NCBI RefSeq assembly: GCF_016862435.1
Contig: NZ_BOMY01000050.1
Location: 124,001-188,000 of the forward strand
Source: Paractinoplanes tereljensis
GTDB taxonomy: Bacteria; Actinomycetota; Actinomycetes; Mycobacteriales; Micromonosporaceae
Length of the DNA stretch: 64,000 nucleotides
Direction: 5' to 3'
Below, in pieces: positions 34,737 to 43,537 of the stretch. Positions within the stretch are counted from its first letter, which is position 1. Each line of letters starts with the position of its first letter. The notes below the pieces were generated by a model that saw nothing but the letters and a program-made list of their open reading frames with translations, had not been told where the DNA came from and did no database searches. A program made the position numbers and the translations under genes.

Positions 34737-34845
34737 TTTCCGGGGCCCGAATGAGCAGCGAATGAGCGCCGATCGGGCAACTCGGCCGGATGAACCGTGG
34801 CGAACGGGCCGAAAATGCTCCTAGCACGGTCATTACGGTTCAAGC

Positions 34846-36012
34846 GTGACTACCGAGAGAGATCGAAACGGAACCCACAGTGTCGGGCGAGCCGTTGCCG
34901 TGGCCCTGATCGGGCTGCTCGCACTCGCCGCCACCACCGCCGCGGGCGTCAAGCCGGCTGAACACGTCGCGGGAAACCAGGCGGAGGCTCGCCCTCGCAC
35001 CGTCGTGCCCGGTACGGACGGGATCATTGCCGTGCGCCCGGACGGGAAAGTGTTCGCCACCGTCTTCCACGATGCGGTGCGGCAGTGGAACACGGCTACC
35101 GGACGCAAGGGCGGACCGACGCTCGCCGCGGAGACCGGGCCCATCCACTCCATCGGGTTCAGCGCCAACGGCAGGCTGCTGGCCGTCGCCGGTGACCTGG
35201 AGATCTCGCTGTGGAACACCATTACCGGGAAGCGGTACGGGGCGCCGCTGGGCGGCCACACCGGGACGGTGCGCTCGGTGGCCTTCAGCCCGAACGGGCA
35301 ACTGGTGGCCACCGCCGGCGAGGACGGCACGGTCCGGCTGTGGAATCCGGCCACCGGTGATGTGTTGCGCACCCTGACCGGGCACGTCGGCGCAGCCACC
35401 TCCGTCGTGTTCAGCCCGGACGGCGCGTGCCTGGCGACGGCCGGCGCCGACAACACCGTGCGGCTGTGGGAGACCAGCACCGGCCTTCCGATCGGCACGG
35501 CGCTGCCGGCCAGCCCGGCCCCGGTGTACGCGCTGAGCTTCAGCATCGACGCCAGCCTGCTGGCCACCTCGGACGGCAGCAACGTCGTACGGCTGTGGGA
35601 CGCGGCCACCGGCCGGCCCGCCGGCCCGCCGCTCACCGCCACCACCGGCCCGGTGTACGCCCTCACGTTCAACCCGACCGGAACGCTCCTGGCCACCTCC
35701 TCCGGCGGCGACAACACCGTCCAGCTGTGGGACACGGCAACCCGCCGGCCGGCTACCGAGCCGCTGGTCGGTCACACCGGTCCGGTGCGTGCCATGCGCT
35801 TCAGCCCGAACGGCAGGCTGCTGGCCACCGGCAGCGACGACGGGACCGCCCGGCTGTGGAACACCACGACCGGAAACCAGGTCGGCATGCCGCTGGCCGG
35901 ACACGACGGACCGGTCTGGGCCCTGCGGATCAGCCCGGACGGCAAACGCCTGATCACCGCCGGCGACGACGACAAGGTCCGGCTGTGGCGCCTCCCAAAA
36001 ACTAGGACCTGA
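34846..36012 (+). CDS. Exported WD40-repeat beta-propeller protein
   Basis: 388 residues: a membrane-spanning signal (AVAVALIGLLALAATTAAG) followed by seven WD40-type blades, each ending with a W residue in contexts such as VRLWNPATG and VRLWDAATG, and starting with HTGTVRSVAFSPNGQLVATAG-like strands. It would form one propeller outside the membrane, likely a protein-interaction platform. WD40 proteins of actinobacteria are often attached to kinases; this one has no kinase domain. The start is GTG. Nearly identical blades suggest recent internal duplication. Confidence 0.85.
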   Translation: MTTERDRNGTHSVGRAVAVALIGLLALAATTAAGVKPAEHVAGNQAEARPRTVVPGTDGIIAVRPDGKVFATVFHDAVRQWNTATGRKGGPTLAAETGPIHSIGFSANGRLLAVAGDLEISLWNTITGKRYGAPLGGHTGTVRSVAFSPNGQLVATAGEDGTVRLWNPATGDVLRTLTGHVGAATSVVFSPDGACLATAGADNTVRLWETSTGLPIGTALPASPAPVYALSFSIDASLLATSDGSNVVRLWDAATGRPAGPPLTATTGPVYALTFNPTGTLLATSSGGDNTVQLWDTATRRPATEPLVGHTGPVRAMRFSPNGRLLATGSDDGTARLWNTTTGNQVGMPLAGHDGPVWALRISPDGKRLITAGDDDKVRLWRLPKTRT

Positions 36013-36034
36013 CCCGGGCGTACGGCGTGTGGCT

Positions 36035-38032
36035 CTACTTCGCGTAGGTGTAGTACCGCCACGCGCCGTACGTCTTGGCGTTGACCGTGTCGGTGTTGGC
36101 GGTGACGCCGTATTCGGAGTGCACCCGGAACCTGGTGCCGGCCGGGTAGTAACCAGTGATCGTGGCGATCGACTTGCCTTTGGAGTCCAGGCCGAGCAGC
36201 GCGGTCTTGTACGACTTCCATTTGCCGCCGGAGTACTTCTCGACGACGAGGCGGTAGAACCGGTTCGGGTAGGCGGTCATCGTCGTGGTGAAGTAGGGAT
36301 CCTTCGTCGTGCGTACGACGTAGTAGGTCTGGGATCCGATCTTCTTGGTCTTGAAGTGTCTGGTGATCGCGGTGTTGACCGCCACCCGGGTGTACGTCGT
36401 GGCCGCGGTGACGCTGGCGGCATACACGCCGTCGCCGGCGTAGGTAGCGCTCAGCACGGTGTTGCGGGTCAGTCGCAGGCTCACGCTGATCTTGCCGCCG
36501 TCGTCGACGGGACCCTTCTTGACCAGGCGTTTCGGCTGGTCGTTGCCGGCCGGGTCGGCCCAGATCTCTACGGTCCGGTTGGTGTCCCAGGCGCGGAGCC
36601 AGGCGGTGAAGGTGACCGTCGCCCCGTACGCGCTGACCCAGCCGTTCCCGTTGATGCTGAGCGTCACCGACTGCTTGTAGGCATAGATGCTCAGGCTGGT
36701 CTCGAGCCGGTCCCAGTTACCGGTTCCGGGGTACCGGACGAGGTAGGTGGCCTGCCCCTCGACGGTCAGGGTGTCGGTGAAGCTGAACGCCCCGGTGCTG
36801 TCCGGCACGACGGTCGCGATCTCCTGACCCGATGGCGACTCACTGCTGATCCGGGTCACGGTGAGGGCGGCACCGGCGGGCAGGCCGGCGCTCTTTCCGG
36901 TGATCGTGAACGGCGTGCCCGGGCGCGCGTAGTTGAACGACGGCTGGTTCAGCGTGATGGCCGGCTTCGTCGGCGGGCTCGACGTCGGCACCTTCGTCGA
37001 CGGGTCGTTGAGCACCAGCAGCCAGAACCCGTCCACGACCGTGAACAGGCGGTTCCCGCCCGGCTCCCAGGCCAGTCCGTGCCTCCGGACCCATGTTGCC
37101 GGGTTCGCGCCCTCCACGAGCGGCATCGAGACCTTCTGGGTGGGCTCGGTCGCACCCTGCGCGTAGATCTGGACGCCCTCGTCGGTCGCCACCGCGATCC
37201 GGCCGTCGCTCGAGGTGCCCATCGCGTACGTGGACGTCCACGAGCGGTAGATCTCGGTGCCGACCGGCGTGTCGACGTCGATGCTCTGCCGGCTCCGGTA
37301 GTCGACCCGGATCAGCTGGGTGCCGTCCGCGGTGAAGGCGATGTCCGTGGTGGTCAGGCCGGACGCCGCGCGCCACCGCCCGGCCAGTTTCGCGGTGCCG
37401 GTGGACACGTCGTAGACGTTCACCGCAGCGGCGGAGGAGGTGACGTCGGAGGCCACGAGCACGCCGGGACGCGACGGGCTGACCGCGAGCCGGGGCGGAC
37501 CGTAGTACAGGCCGGCCGACAGGTCGGCGGCGTAGTCGTGCAGGTGGACGTCGGAGGTGTCGAGGTCCACCGAGCCGAAGTCGCCCGAGTCGTCGGAGGT
37601 CTCGCTGGTGTCGTAGCCGAACCAGAGCCGGTCGCCGAGCGTCACCACCTCGCCCGGGTACACCTCGTCGCCCACCGGGTAGCGGGCGGCTTCGGTGACC
37701 GTCGCGGTGCTCACCGCGACGAGCGCACGTGCCCTGGTCACCGCGGCGTACAGCCGGCTGGAGTCGGCGGACAGCACCAGGCCCCGCACCCCGGGCAGGC
37801 CGGTCAACTCGGCGACGAACCGGCCCTGGAAGTCGGTGGCGACGATCTTTCCGGAGCCCGGGTCGCTGACGAAGACCCGCTGGTGCACCGAGTCGACGAC
37901 GAGGTCGCCGAAGGAGGTGATCGGCAGCTTCGCGTAGGTGTCGGCCGCCGCGGTGCCGACGGACACCGCCATTCCGATCAGGACGGAGCTCGCGAGCGTG
38001 GCGGCCGTCAGCACGACGCGCAATGGGCGCAT
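36035..38032 (-). CDS. Secreted beta-propeller/Ig-like surface protein (paralogue A)
   Basis: 665 residues with a Sec signal (MRPLRVVLTAATLASSVLIGM, cut near AAA-D). Residues 30-330 look like a seven-bladed YVTN/NHL-type propeller (FGDLVVDSVHQRVFVSDPGSGKIVATD). A Pro/Ser linker, an Ig-like region and a C-terminal beta-rich domain (NRTVEIWADPAGNDQPKRL, TTTMTAYPNRFYRLVVEKY, GAWRYYTYAK) follow. The same plan occurs in the gene at 38631-40370. Function is unknown; cell-wall or matrix adhesion is plausible. It converges on the WD40 gene. Confidence 0.75.
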   Translation of the reverse strand: MRPLRVVLTAATLASSVLIGMAVSVGTAAADTYAKLPITSFGDLVVDSVHQRVFVSDPGSGKIVATDFQGRFVAELTGLPGVRGLVLSADSSRLYAAVTRARALVAVSTATVTEAARYPVGDEVYPGEVVTLGDRLWFGYDTSETSDDSGDFGSVDLDTSDVHLHDYAADLSAGLYYGPPRLAVSPSRPGVLVASDVTSSAAAVNVYDVSTGTAKLAGRWRAASGLTTTDIAFTADGTQLIRVDYRSRQSIDVDTPVGTEIYRSWTSTYAMGTSSDGRIAVATDEGVQIYAQGATEPTQKVSMPLVEGANPATWVRRHGLAWEPGGNRLFTVVDGFWLLVLNDPSTKVPTSSPPTKPAITLNQPSFNYARPGTPFTITGKSAGLPAGAALTVTRISSESPSGQEIATVVPDSTGAFSFTDTLTVEGQATYLVRYPGTGNWDRLETSLSIYAYKQSVTLSINGNGWVSAYGATVTFTAWLRAWDTNRTVEIWADPAGNDQPKRLVKKGPVDDGGKISVSLRLTRNTVLSATYAGDGVYAASVTAATTYTRVAVNTAITRHFKTKKIGSQTYYVVRTTKDPYFTTTMTAYPNRFYRLVVEKYSGGKWKSYKTALLGLDSKGKSIATITGYYPAGTRFRVHSEYGVTANTDTVNAKTYGAWRYYTYAK

Positions 38033-38148
38033 GGAAACCCCGTAATCGATCAGGCCGGTATCGAGCTCGCAGCCTAATTCGATCTTCGGAGAAGTTGATC
38101 ATCCGAAAGGTTGGGTCGCGGCGGCGCCCGCGTTGTTCACCGGAGCGG

Positions 38149-38529
38149 TCAGAGGGTGATCACGATGCCGATGCCGGGCGGCCGCTTGATCCGGAGGAGC
38201 CGGGAGAGCCCGCCACCGATGCGGGCCGAGAGGTAACGGCGCTCCAGGAGGCGGCGAGCGGTCTCGGTCTCGGTGGGCGGCAGCAGAACGGCGGTGCCCC
38301 GGACCGGCTGGGCGCCCGGGGTGACCTTGCCGCGGATGTCGCAGGCGACGATCTCGACCTCGGGGTTCCGGCGAATGCGCTTGACCTTCCCGGCGTCGGC
38401 GGCCGAGACCGTGGTCACGGTGTTGCCCGCGGCCACGTGCCAGACCGCGGTCGGCACCGGGGTGCCGTCCTTCCGGAAGGTGGTAAGGCTGATCTGCTTG
38501 CTGGCGGCGATCTCGCCGGGGACGCTCAT
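38149..38529 (-). CDS. PPOX-class F420- or flavin-binding protein
   Basis: 126 residues with the split-barrel fold of the pyridoxamine-phosphate-oxidase superfamily: ISLTTFRKDGTPVPTAVWHVAAG, VEIVACDIRGKVTPGAQPVRGTAVLL. Its small size and sequence fit the F420-dependent PPOX subclass (TIGR03666-like). It would reduce or bind an unknown small molecule. The ATG at 38529 is probably leaderless: no ribosome binding site precedes it. A TTG five codons earlier is the alternative. Confidence 0.8.
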   Translation of the reverse strand: MSVPGEIAASKQISLTTFRKDGTPVPTAVWHVAAGNTVTTVSAADAGKVKRIRRNPEVEIVACDIRGKVTPGAQPVRGTAVLLPPTETETARRLLERRYLSARIGGGLSRLLRIKRPPGIGIVITL

Positions 38530-38630
38530 GTGGGAAGTATGCAACTACGTTCAACGGGCCATTCGGCCTATCGGAACCTTGGTGGTCCTCGAAGTACGCT
38601 GCGACCTCGAACTTGATCATGGGGGAATGC

Positions 38631-40370
38631 ATGCGTACGTCTCGGGCCGCGCTCGCGGCCTTGGTTCTGGCTGGATCTTCCGTCTTTGTCTCCGCCGCCC
38701 CGGCATTGGCCGACACTCAGGCGTCGCTGCCGGTCACCGGGTTCGGTGACATCGCCGTTGACGGCGTGCACGATCGCATTTTCATCAGCGACCCGGTCGA
38801 GGGCAAGATCATCGCGACCGACTATCGCGGCACAGTGGTCGGTGAGGTGCCGGGCTTGACTGGGGTCAACGGCCTCGCTCTCTCCGCCGACTCCAGCCGG
38901 CTCTACACCTCGTTGTGGATGTCGCACGCGATCGTGGCGGTGGATACCAGCACGATCACCCAGGCGGCCCGCTATCCGCTCGGCGACGAGGTCTACCCCG
39001 GCAAAGTCACGCCGGTCGGCGGCAAGCTCTGGTTCGGCTACATGTCGGGCGACGACGGCAACTTCGGCTCGCTGGATCTCGGTGACGGGTCCGTCTACCT
39101 CTACGCCGGCGCGGAGGCCCACCAGTACTCGGGTGATCCGACCGTCTACGCCAGCGCCGCGCTACCCGGCAAGATCGTGGTGGCCGAGGGCTGGACCAAG
39201 ACTGACGACGACGTCAAGGTGTTCGACGTTTCGTCGGGCACCGCGAGCCTGGAACTGCACGCCGCAAGACTGACCTACTGGGAGGTCCCGGGGTCGGCGC
39301 TCACCCCGGATGGCAGCCGTCTGGTCCGGGTCAGCACCGGTGGCTCCTGGCAGTACCGGACCGGCGACCTGAGCACGGCCGTCACCTATCCGGGCCTGAC
39401 CCGGGCCAACGCCGTCGACGTCGCCGCGGACGGCCGGATTGCGATCTCGGTGGCGAACAAGGCGACCGGCGACGACATCTACGTCTTCCAGGGCGACGAA
39501 ACCGTTGCCTCGCAGACGATTCGGACGCCCGAGCCGCCCAGCGCGGACGTGCCCGGGTTGGGGGAGCCGAGCAAGGACGGGATTCAGGAGCGGGGGATTG
39601 CCTGGGAGCCGGGCGGCTCGCGGCTCTTCGCGGTCGGCATGTACAACCGTGCCTACCGGCTCTGGGTCTACAACGAGCCGGCCTCGACCCCCGACCCGAC
39701 GCCGACCCCCACGCCGACTCCGGTGCCGAGCCTGACCCCGGACCTGACCCTGAACCGGAACGGCTGGGTCGTCGGCAACGGCACCACGGTCACCTTCACC
39801 GCCAAGCTGGGCTCTCCCGCCGCCAACCGGGTCGTCGAGATCTGGGCCGACCCGAGCGGCGCCGACCAGCCGAACCGCCTGCTCAAGAAGGCCACCGTGG
39901 ACAGCGCGGGCCTGCTCAGCACAAGCTTCCGGCTGACCCGCAACACCAACGTCACCGCCAAGTTCGCCGGCGACGACAAGTACGTAGCGCGGTCGGTGTC
40001 CTCGGTGGTCTGGACCAAGGCCGCGGTAAGCACAGCCGTCTCAAAGCACTACACAACCGGCAAGATCGGCGCCACGAAGTACGCCTACTTCCACCAGAAG
40101 ACCACGCCCCAGTTCACCACCACGATGACCGCGTACCCGGGGCGGAAGCAGAAGCTGACCGTCCAGTACTACTCAAAGGGCGCCTGGCGAAACTGGAGCA
40201 CAAGCTTCGTCACGGTCAACACAAGCGGCAAGTCCTACGCCAAGTTCACCGGCGCCCACCCCTTGAACGGCCGCTTCCGCGTCCTGGCCGCCTACCTCAA
40301 GGGCACTTCCGGCGACAGCGCCAACTACACGAACTACAGCCCCTGGCAGTACTTCACCTTCAAGAAGTAG
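38631..40370 (+). CDS. Secreted beta-propeller/Ig-like surface protein (paralogue B)
   Basis: 579 residues and clearly homologous to the gene at 36035-38032: signal peptide, propeller (FGDIAVDGVHDRIFISDPVEGKIIATD, about 40-340), a Thr/Pro linker (TPDPTPTPTPTPVP), then the same C-terminal domain (NRVVEIWADPSGADQPNRL, TTTMTAYPGRKQKLTVQYY, SPWQYFTFKK). Paralogue A has one extra Ig-like unit. GGGGGA (38621-38626) sets the start at ATG 38631. It diverges from the PPOX gene, which lies between the pair. Confidence 0.77.
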   Translation: MRTSRAALAALVLAGSSVFVSAAPALADTQASLPVTGFGDIAVDGVHDRIFISDPVEGKIIATDYRGTVVGEVPGLTGVNGLALSADSSRLYTSLWMSHAIVAVDTSTITQAARYPLGDEVYPGKVTPVGGKLWFGYMSGDDGNFGSLDLGDGSVYLYAGAEAHQYSGDPTVYASAALPGKIVVAEGWTKTDDDVKVFDVSSGTASLELHAARLTYWEVPGSALTPDGSRLVRVSTGGSWQYRTGDLSTAVTYPGLTRANAVDVAADGRIAISVANKATGDDIYVFQGDETVASQTIRTPEPPSADVPGLGEPSKDGIQERGIAWEPGGSRLFAVGMYNRAYRLWVYNEPASTPDPTPTPTPTPVPSLTPDLTLNRNGWVVGNGTTVTFTAKLGSPAANRVVEIWADPSGADQPNRLLKKATVDSAGLLSTSFRLTRNTNVTAKFAGDDKYVARSVSSVVWTKAAVSTAVSKHYTTGKIGATKYAYFHQKTTPQFTTTMTAYPGRKQKLTVQYYSKGAWRNWSTSFVTVNTSGKSYAKFTGAHPLNGRFRVLAAYLKGTSGDSANYTNYSPWQYFTFKK

Positions 40371-40399
40371 CGTCCCGGCCAGCCCTGCTCGACCGCCTC

Positions 40400-41008
40400 T
40401 CAGTGGAAGCCGGTGGTGGTCAGCAGGGCTGTGCCCAGCGCGGTCAGGGGGACCGCGTACAGCAAGACGATGCCGGTTCGGGTTCGGGACAGCCAAGTCG
40501 TGATCAGCACGCCTAGGACGATCAGCAGGATCGCGTACGCGGTGAGGCTTGTGGTTTTGTGGTTGTTGTCGCCTATCCGGAGCAGGTTGAGGATCGCCTC
40601 GGCGAAGAGCACCGACGCCGGCACCGCGAGCGCCGCGTCTCGCACCCGGCCCGAGGTGCGGGCCAGCACGCCGGCCGCGCCGAAGACCGTTCCGGCGACC
40701 ACCGCCAGGCCCATCCACAGCAGCGACGTCGTGGCGTAGACGTTTGCCAGGTCGTCGTGCTGGATCGCGGTGGCGGCCAGGTAGTAGCTCGGGACCGCCA
40801 GGACCAGGCACAGCACGGCGCCGGTCAGGCCGGCTCGGATGCCCCAGCGGCCGTAGAAGGTCAGCAGGAAGGCGGCCACCGCCCAGGTCGCGATGGAGTT
40901 GCCGAGTTCGCCGAACGGAAACGGCACAAACCGAATCCAGACGAAATCGAGTACGCCGAGCAGAACGCCGGCCACCGGCGCGACGACGGCGACGTTCCGT
41001 TTGATCAT
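40400..41008 (-). CDS. DUF6518-like multi-pass membrane protein
   Basis: 202 residues, six hydrophobic segments (VAVVAPVAGVLLGVLDFVWI, TWAVAAFLLTFYG, GAVLCLVLAVPSYYLAA, LLWMGLAVVAGTVFGAAG, ALAVPASVLFAEAIL, AYAILLIVLGVLI). It fits a family of actinobacterial membrane proteins of unknown role (DUF6518). ATG at 41008 is preferred; the frame is open 20 codons upstream. No neighbour explains it. Confidence 0.65.
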   Translation of the reverse strand: MIKRNVAVVAPVAGVLLGVLDFVWIRFVPFPFGELGNSIATWAVAAFLLTFYGRWGIRAGLTGAVLCLVLAVPSYYLAATAIQHDDLANVYATTSLLWMGLAVVAGTVFGAAGVLARTSGRVRDAALAVPASVLFAEAILNLLRIGDNNHKTTSLTAYAILLIVLGVLITTWLSRTRTGIVLLYAVPLTALGTALLTTTGFH

Positions 41009-41123
41009 CACGGTGGCTGATCGTAGGGACGGCGCGGCCCGGCCCGCATCGGCCTGCGGATAGACCACCGGATCCGGGTGACCCGCCTTTCGGCCCTGTT
41101 CGGCTCAAGGCGGGGTCGGCAGC

Positions 41124-41672
41124 ATGGCCGGTATGAGACGAACGCTCCTTGCGGTGGCGATGTCGGTGCTGATGCTGGCGGGCTGTGCCGAGGCCAAAGT
41201 GGAGCCGCTGGCTCGCTTCGGCCTGGCCGGCAAGAGTGCCGTGGAGGTCATCGACCGGCTGGACCGGCTGGCCCTGGCGGAGCGGCCGGCCGATCTGAAG
41301 GCGTCGGTCCGGCCGGACGCGCTTCTCGTCACCGCCGATGGCGAGGAGCGCAGCCTGGCCATCCCGGACGACAAGTTCTACCTGTCGCTGGCGCCGTACG
41401 TGGAGCACACCCACGAGTGCTTCCACCACTCGCTGACCACCTGCAAGGGCGAGCTGGCCGCGGCTGCGCTCGAGGTGCGGATCGTCGACCAGGCCGGTGC
41501 GGTCCTGGTCGAGGGGGCCCGCACCACGTTCGCCAACGGGTTCGTCGGGTTCTGGCTGCCGCGTGGGATCACCGGCACGGTGCGGGTCACCTACGCCGGC
41601 AAGACCGCCGAGTCGGCGTTCAGCACCGGACCGGACGCGCCGACCTGCTTGACCACCCTGCAGCTGGCCTGA
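41124..41672 (+). CDS. CueP-family metal-binding lipoprotein
   Basis: 182 residues with lipobox LMLAGC. The mature domain has ECFHHSLTTCKGEL, the conserved Cys/His copper-site motif of CueP, and AEKxxDxL-type helices early in the protein. CueP supplies copper to periplasmic superoxide dismutase in Salmonella; in actinobacteria the role is probably extracytoplasmic copper binding. The start is ATG 41124 or ATG 41133. It converges with the next gene with a gap of only 3 bp. Confidence 0.8.
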   Translation: MAGMRRTLLAVAMSVLMLAGCAEAKVEPLARFGLAGKSAVEVIDRLDRLALAERPADLKASVRPDALLVTADGEERSLAIPDDKFYLSLAPYVEHTHECFHHSLTTCKGELAAAALEVRIVDQAGAVLVEGARTTFANGFVGFWLPRGITGTVRVTYAGKTAESAFSTGPDAPTCLTTLQLA

Positions 41673-41675
41673 GCG

Positions 41676-43400
41676 TCACCGGGTGCGCACCATGATCAGA
41701 CCGGCGGCGGCCAGCTGGCTCGGGGTGGCGAGTACGAAGTCGCGGTCGATCTTGCGTCGGTCCTTCGGCAGTTCGGCCCATGGGACCAAGTCGGGGTGGA
41801 CCTTGCTGTCCTTGCCGTACTCCGCGCCGTAACTCCAGCCCTTAGCCATGCGCTCGGCCATCCACCGCCGGTGCTCGACCTCCGCGAGCTTCTCCGCGTC
41901 GTGGTCGCTGATCGCCAGAGGGGTGATGGGGCCGGTCGCCGGGATGACGGTGTAGCCGATCGATGCCAGCTTGGGGGCGATATCCCAGGCCTGTTCCCGG
42001 TTGGAGTCCTGGAGGTAGGGGCGTAGGTCCTTCCAGGGAACGGCCGACGGGCTGGGGGCGCCCGAGTGCGACTCCCGTTCGAGGTAGGTGTTGTGGATGG
42101 CCCGAGCGAGCGTCTCGTTCGTGCCGGTGCGGATCGCCGCGATGGCGTAGACCGTGCGGATCACGCTGACCAGCACCAGCTTGGCCTTCTCCAGTTCGCG
42201 GACCGGGCTGGGCGCCGCGACTGACTCGTCGGCGTCCACCTCGCGCCGCACTGCGGCCGCTCCGAGGGAATCGCTGTGCGCCATCGCCACCACCACGGTG
42301 GACTCGTGGCCGGCCAGCAGCCGCAGCGCGAGGTTGCCGACCGCGATGGCCTGCGCGTCGTCGTCGAGACAGACGTAGACCCGCTCGGGAACCTGCGGCG
42401 TGCCGTCGGCGGCGGGCACCTGCAACTGGTCGATGCTGGTGAGCCAGGCCGGGTCGTGGTCGGCGGCGGTCACCGTGATCCGACCCTGAGGGTCGGAATG
42501 GCGGGCGGTGAGAGCGGTCCCGGACAGACCCAAGTCGAGCACGCGGAGACTCTCGGCGGCACCCTCCGCCTCCGCCCAGAACCGCATCAACCGGTCGACG
42601 AGCATCCGGCCCAGCCCGGCGTACCCGATCACCAACACCGGGGCACCCGGCTCGGCCGGGGGTGCGTGGTCGAGCAGGCCCTGAGCGGTCCGGTCGTGGC
42701 GGGAGAACAAGTCGACCCGGCGACCCTCCGAGCCTGTCTCCTGCCGGATCACCGCCTCGAACAGGCCGCGGTCCTGCGCTTCGGCGTAGCAGACGACCTT
42801 TGTGTTTTTGTCCTGGTTGACGGCGTCGACGGCGATCGCCACCTCGGCGTTGCGCACACTGTCCAACCCGACGGTAATCACCTCACGGGCCCGAGCCAGC
42901 CCGGCCCGGGCGAGCACCGCGGGTCGCCGGGGGTCGCCGATCATGTGCAGCTCGCGGCCGCGCACCGACGGCTTCGCCGGGTCTGGGCTGATCACCACGA
43001 CCTTGCCCTTCTCGGCGCTGATCTGTTCGGCCAGCCGGCGGGTCAGCTCGGGCGGTCCGCAGAGGATCGAGTGCCGGCGCATCACGGCGATCCGGGCCTG
43101 CTGCAGCCGGCCGAGGAGCAGCGCCTGGGTGGCCAAGATGATCAGGTAGACGGTCACGATCGGGGCGGCGAACCGGGCGATCTGGAGCAACAGCGGCAGT
43201 CCGTCGGCGTTCTGCAGCGGCGAGGCGTCCAGGACGAACAGTTGAAGGCTGTAGTAGCCGAGGTCGAGGAAGCTACTGCCGTACTGCGGAAAGTCTTTGA
43301 GGTAGGCATGGAAGCCGACCATGCCGCAGACGACCGCGCCGACGGCGACGAGAGCGAAGAAGATGCGAGCGATCCAAGACATCCTGCCGGACTCAGTCAC
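41676..43400 (-). CDS. Channel-like protein with TrkA-N domains and C-terminal RyR domain
   Basis: 574 residues. Two transmembrane helices (WIARIFFALVAVGAVVCGMVGF, APIVTVYLIILATQALLL) flank a pore-like segment without a clear GYG filter (GYYSLQLFVLD). Two Rossmann-type domains follow: HSILCGPPELTRRLAEQI and VLVIGYAGLGRMLVDRL (GxGxxG-like). The C-terminal 90 residues form an RyR domain (VEHRRWMAERMAKGWSYGAEYG, VPWAELPKDRRKIDRDFV). RyR domains in bacteria are often found in ligand-sensing or conflict proteins. The protein probably links nucleotide or ligand binding to ion flow. Start ATG at 43400. Confidence 0.8.
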   Translation of the reverse strand: MTESGRMSWIARIFFALVAVGAVVCGMVGFHAYLKDFPQYGSSFLDLGYYSLQLFVLDASPLQNADGLPLLLQIARFAAPIVTVYLIILATQALLLGRLQQARIAVMRRHSILCGPPELTRRLAEQISAEKGKVVVISPDPAKPSVRGRELHMIGDPRRPAVLARAGLARAREVITVGLDSVRNAEVAIAVDAVNQDKNTKVVCYAEAQDRGLFEAVIRQETGSEGRRVDLFSRHDRTAQGLLDHAPPAEPGAPVLVIGYAGLGRMLVDRLMRFWAEAEGAAESLRVLDLGLSGTALTARHSDPQGRITVTAADHDPAWLTSIDQLQVPAADGTPQVPERVYVCLDDDAQAIAVGNLALRLLAGHESTVVVAMAHSDSLGAAAVRREVDADESVAAPSPVRELEKAKLVLVSVIRTVYAIAAIRTGTNETLARAIHNTYLERESHSGAPSPSAVPWKDLRPYLQDSNREQAWDIAPKLASIGYTVIPATGPITPLAISDHDAEKLAEVEHRRWMAERMAKGWSYGAEYGKDSKVHPDLVPWAELPKDRRKIDRDFVLATPSQLAAAGLIMVRTR

Positions 43401-43450
43401 CCTTCAAGGTTTACCGGTATCGGGGTGACGGAACACATCAACTGGACGGT

Positions 43451-43500
43451 CCCCTTTGGGGTACGTGTGGTTGCCCGAACTACTTAAGTTTGTTTACAAA
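43451..43500 (+). promoter_or_regulatory. Palindromes upstream of the GH19 gene
   Basis: CCCC-ttt-GGGG (43451-43461) and TTTGT-tt-ACAAA (43489-43500) lie in an AT-rich stretch between the divergent channel and chitinase genes. Neither matches the DasR box expected for chitin genes. The second is close to the promoter position and may bind a local regulator. Confidence 0.35.
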
Positions 43501-43537
43501 TATTGACGGGCCTGTAGGCATTTGGTTGCGTCGATGC

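Noticed and set aside
43401..43537. DasR operator for the chitinase gene
   Set aside because: The local palindromes do not match the DasR consensus (ACTGGTCTAGACCA-like).
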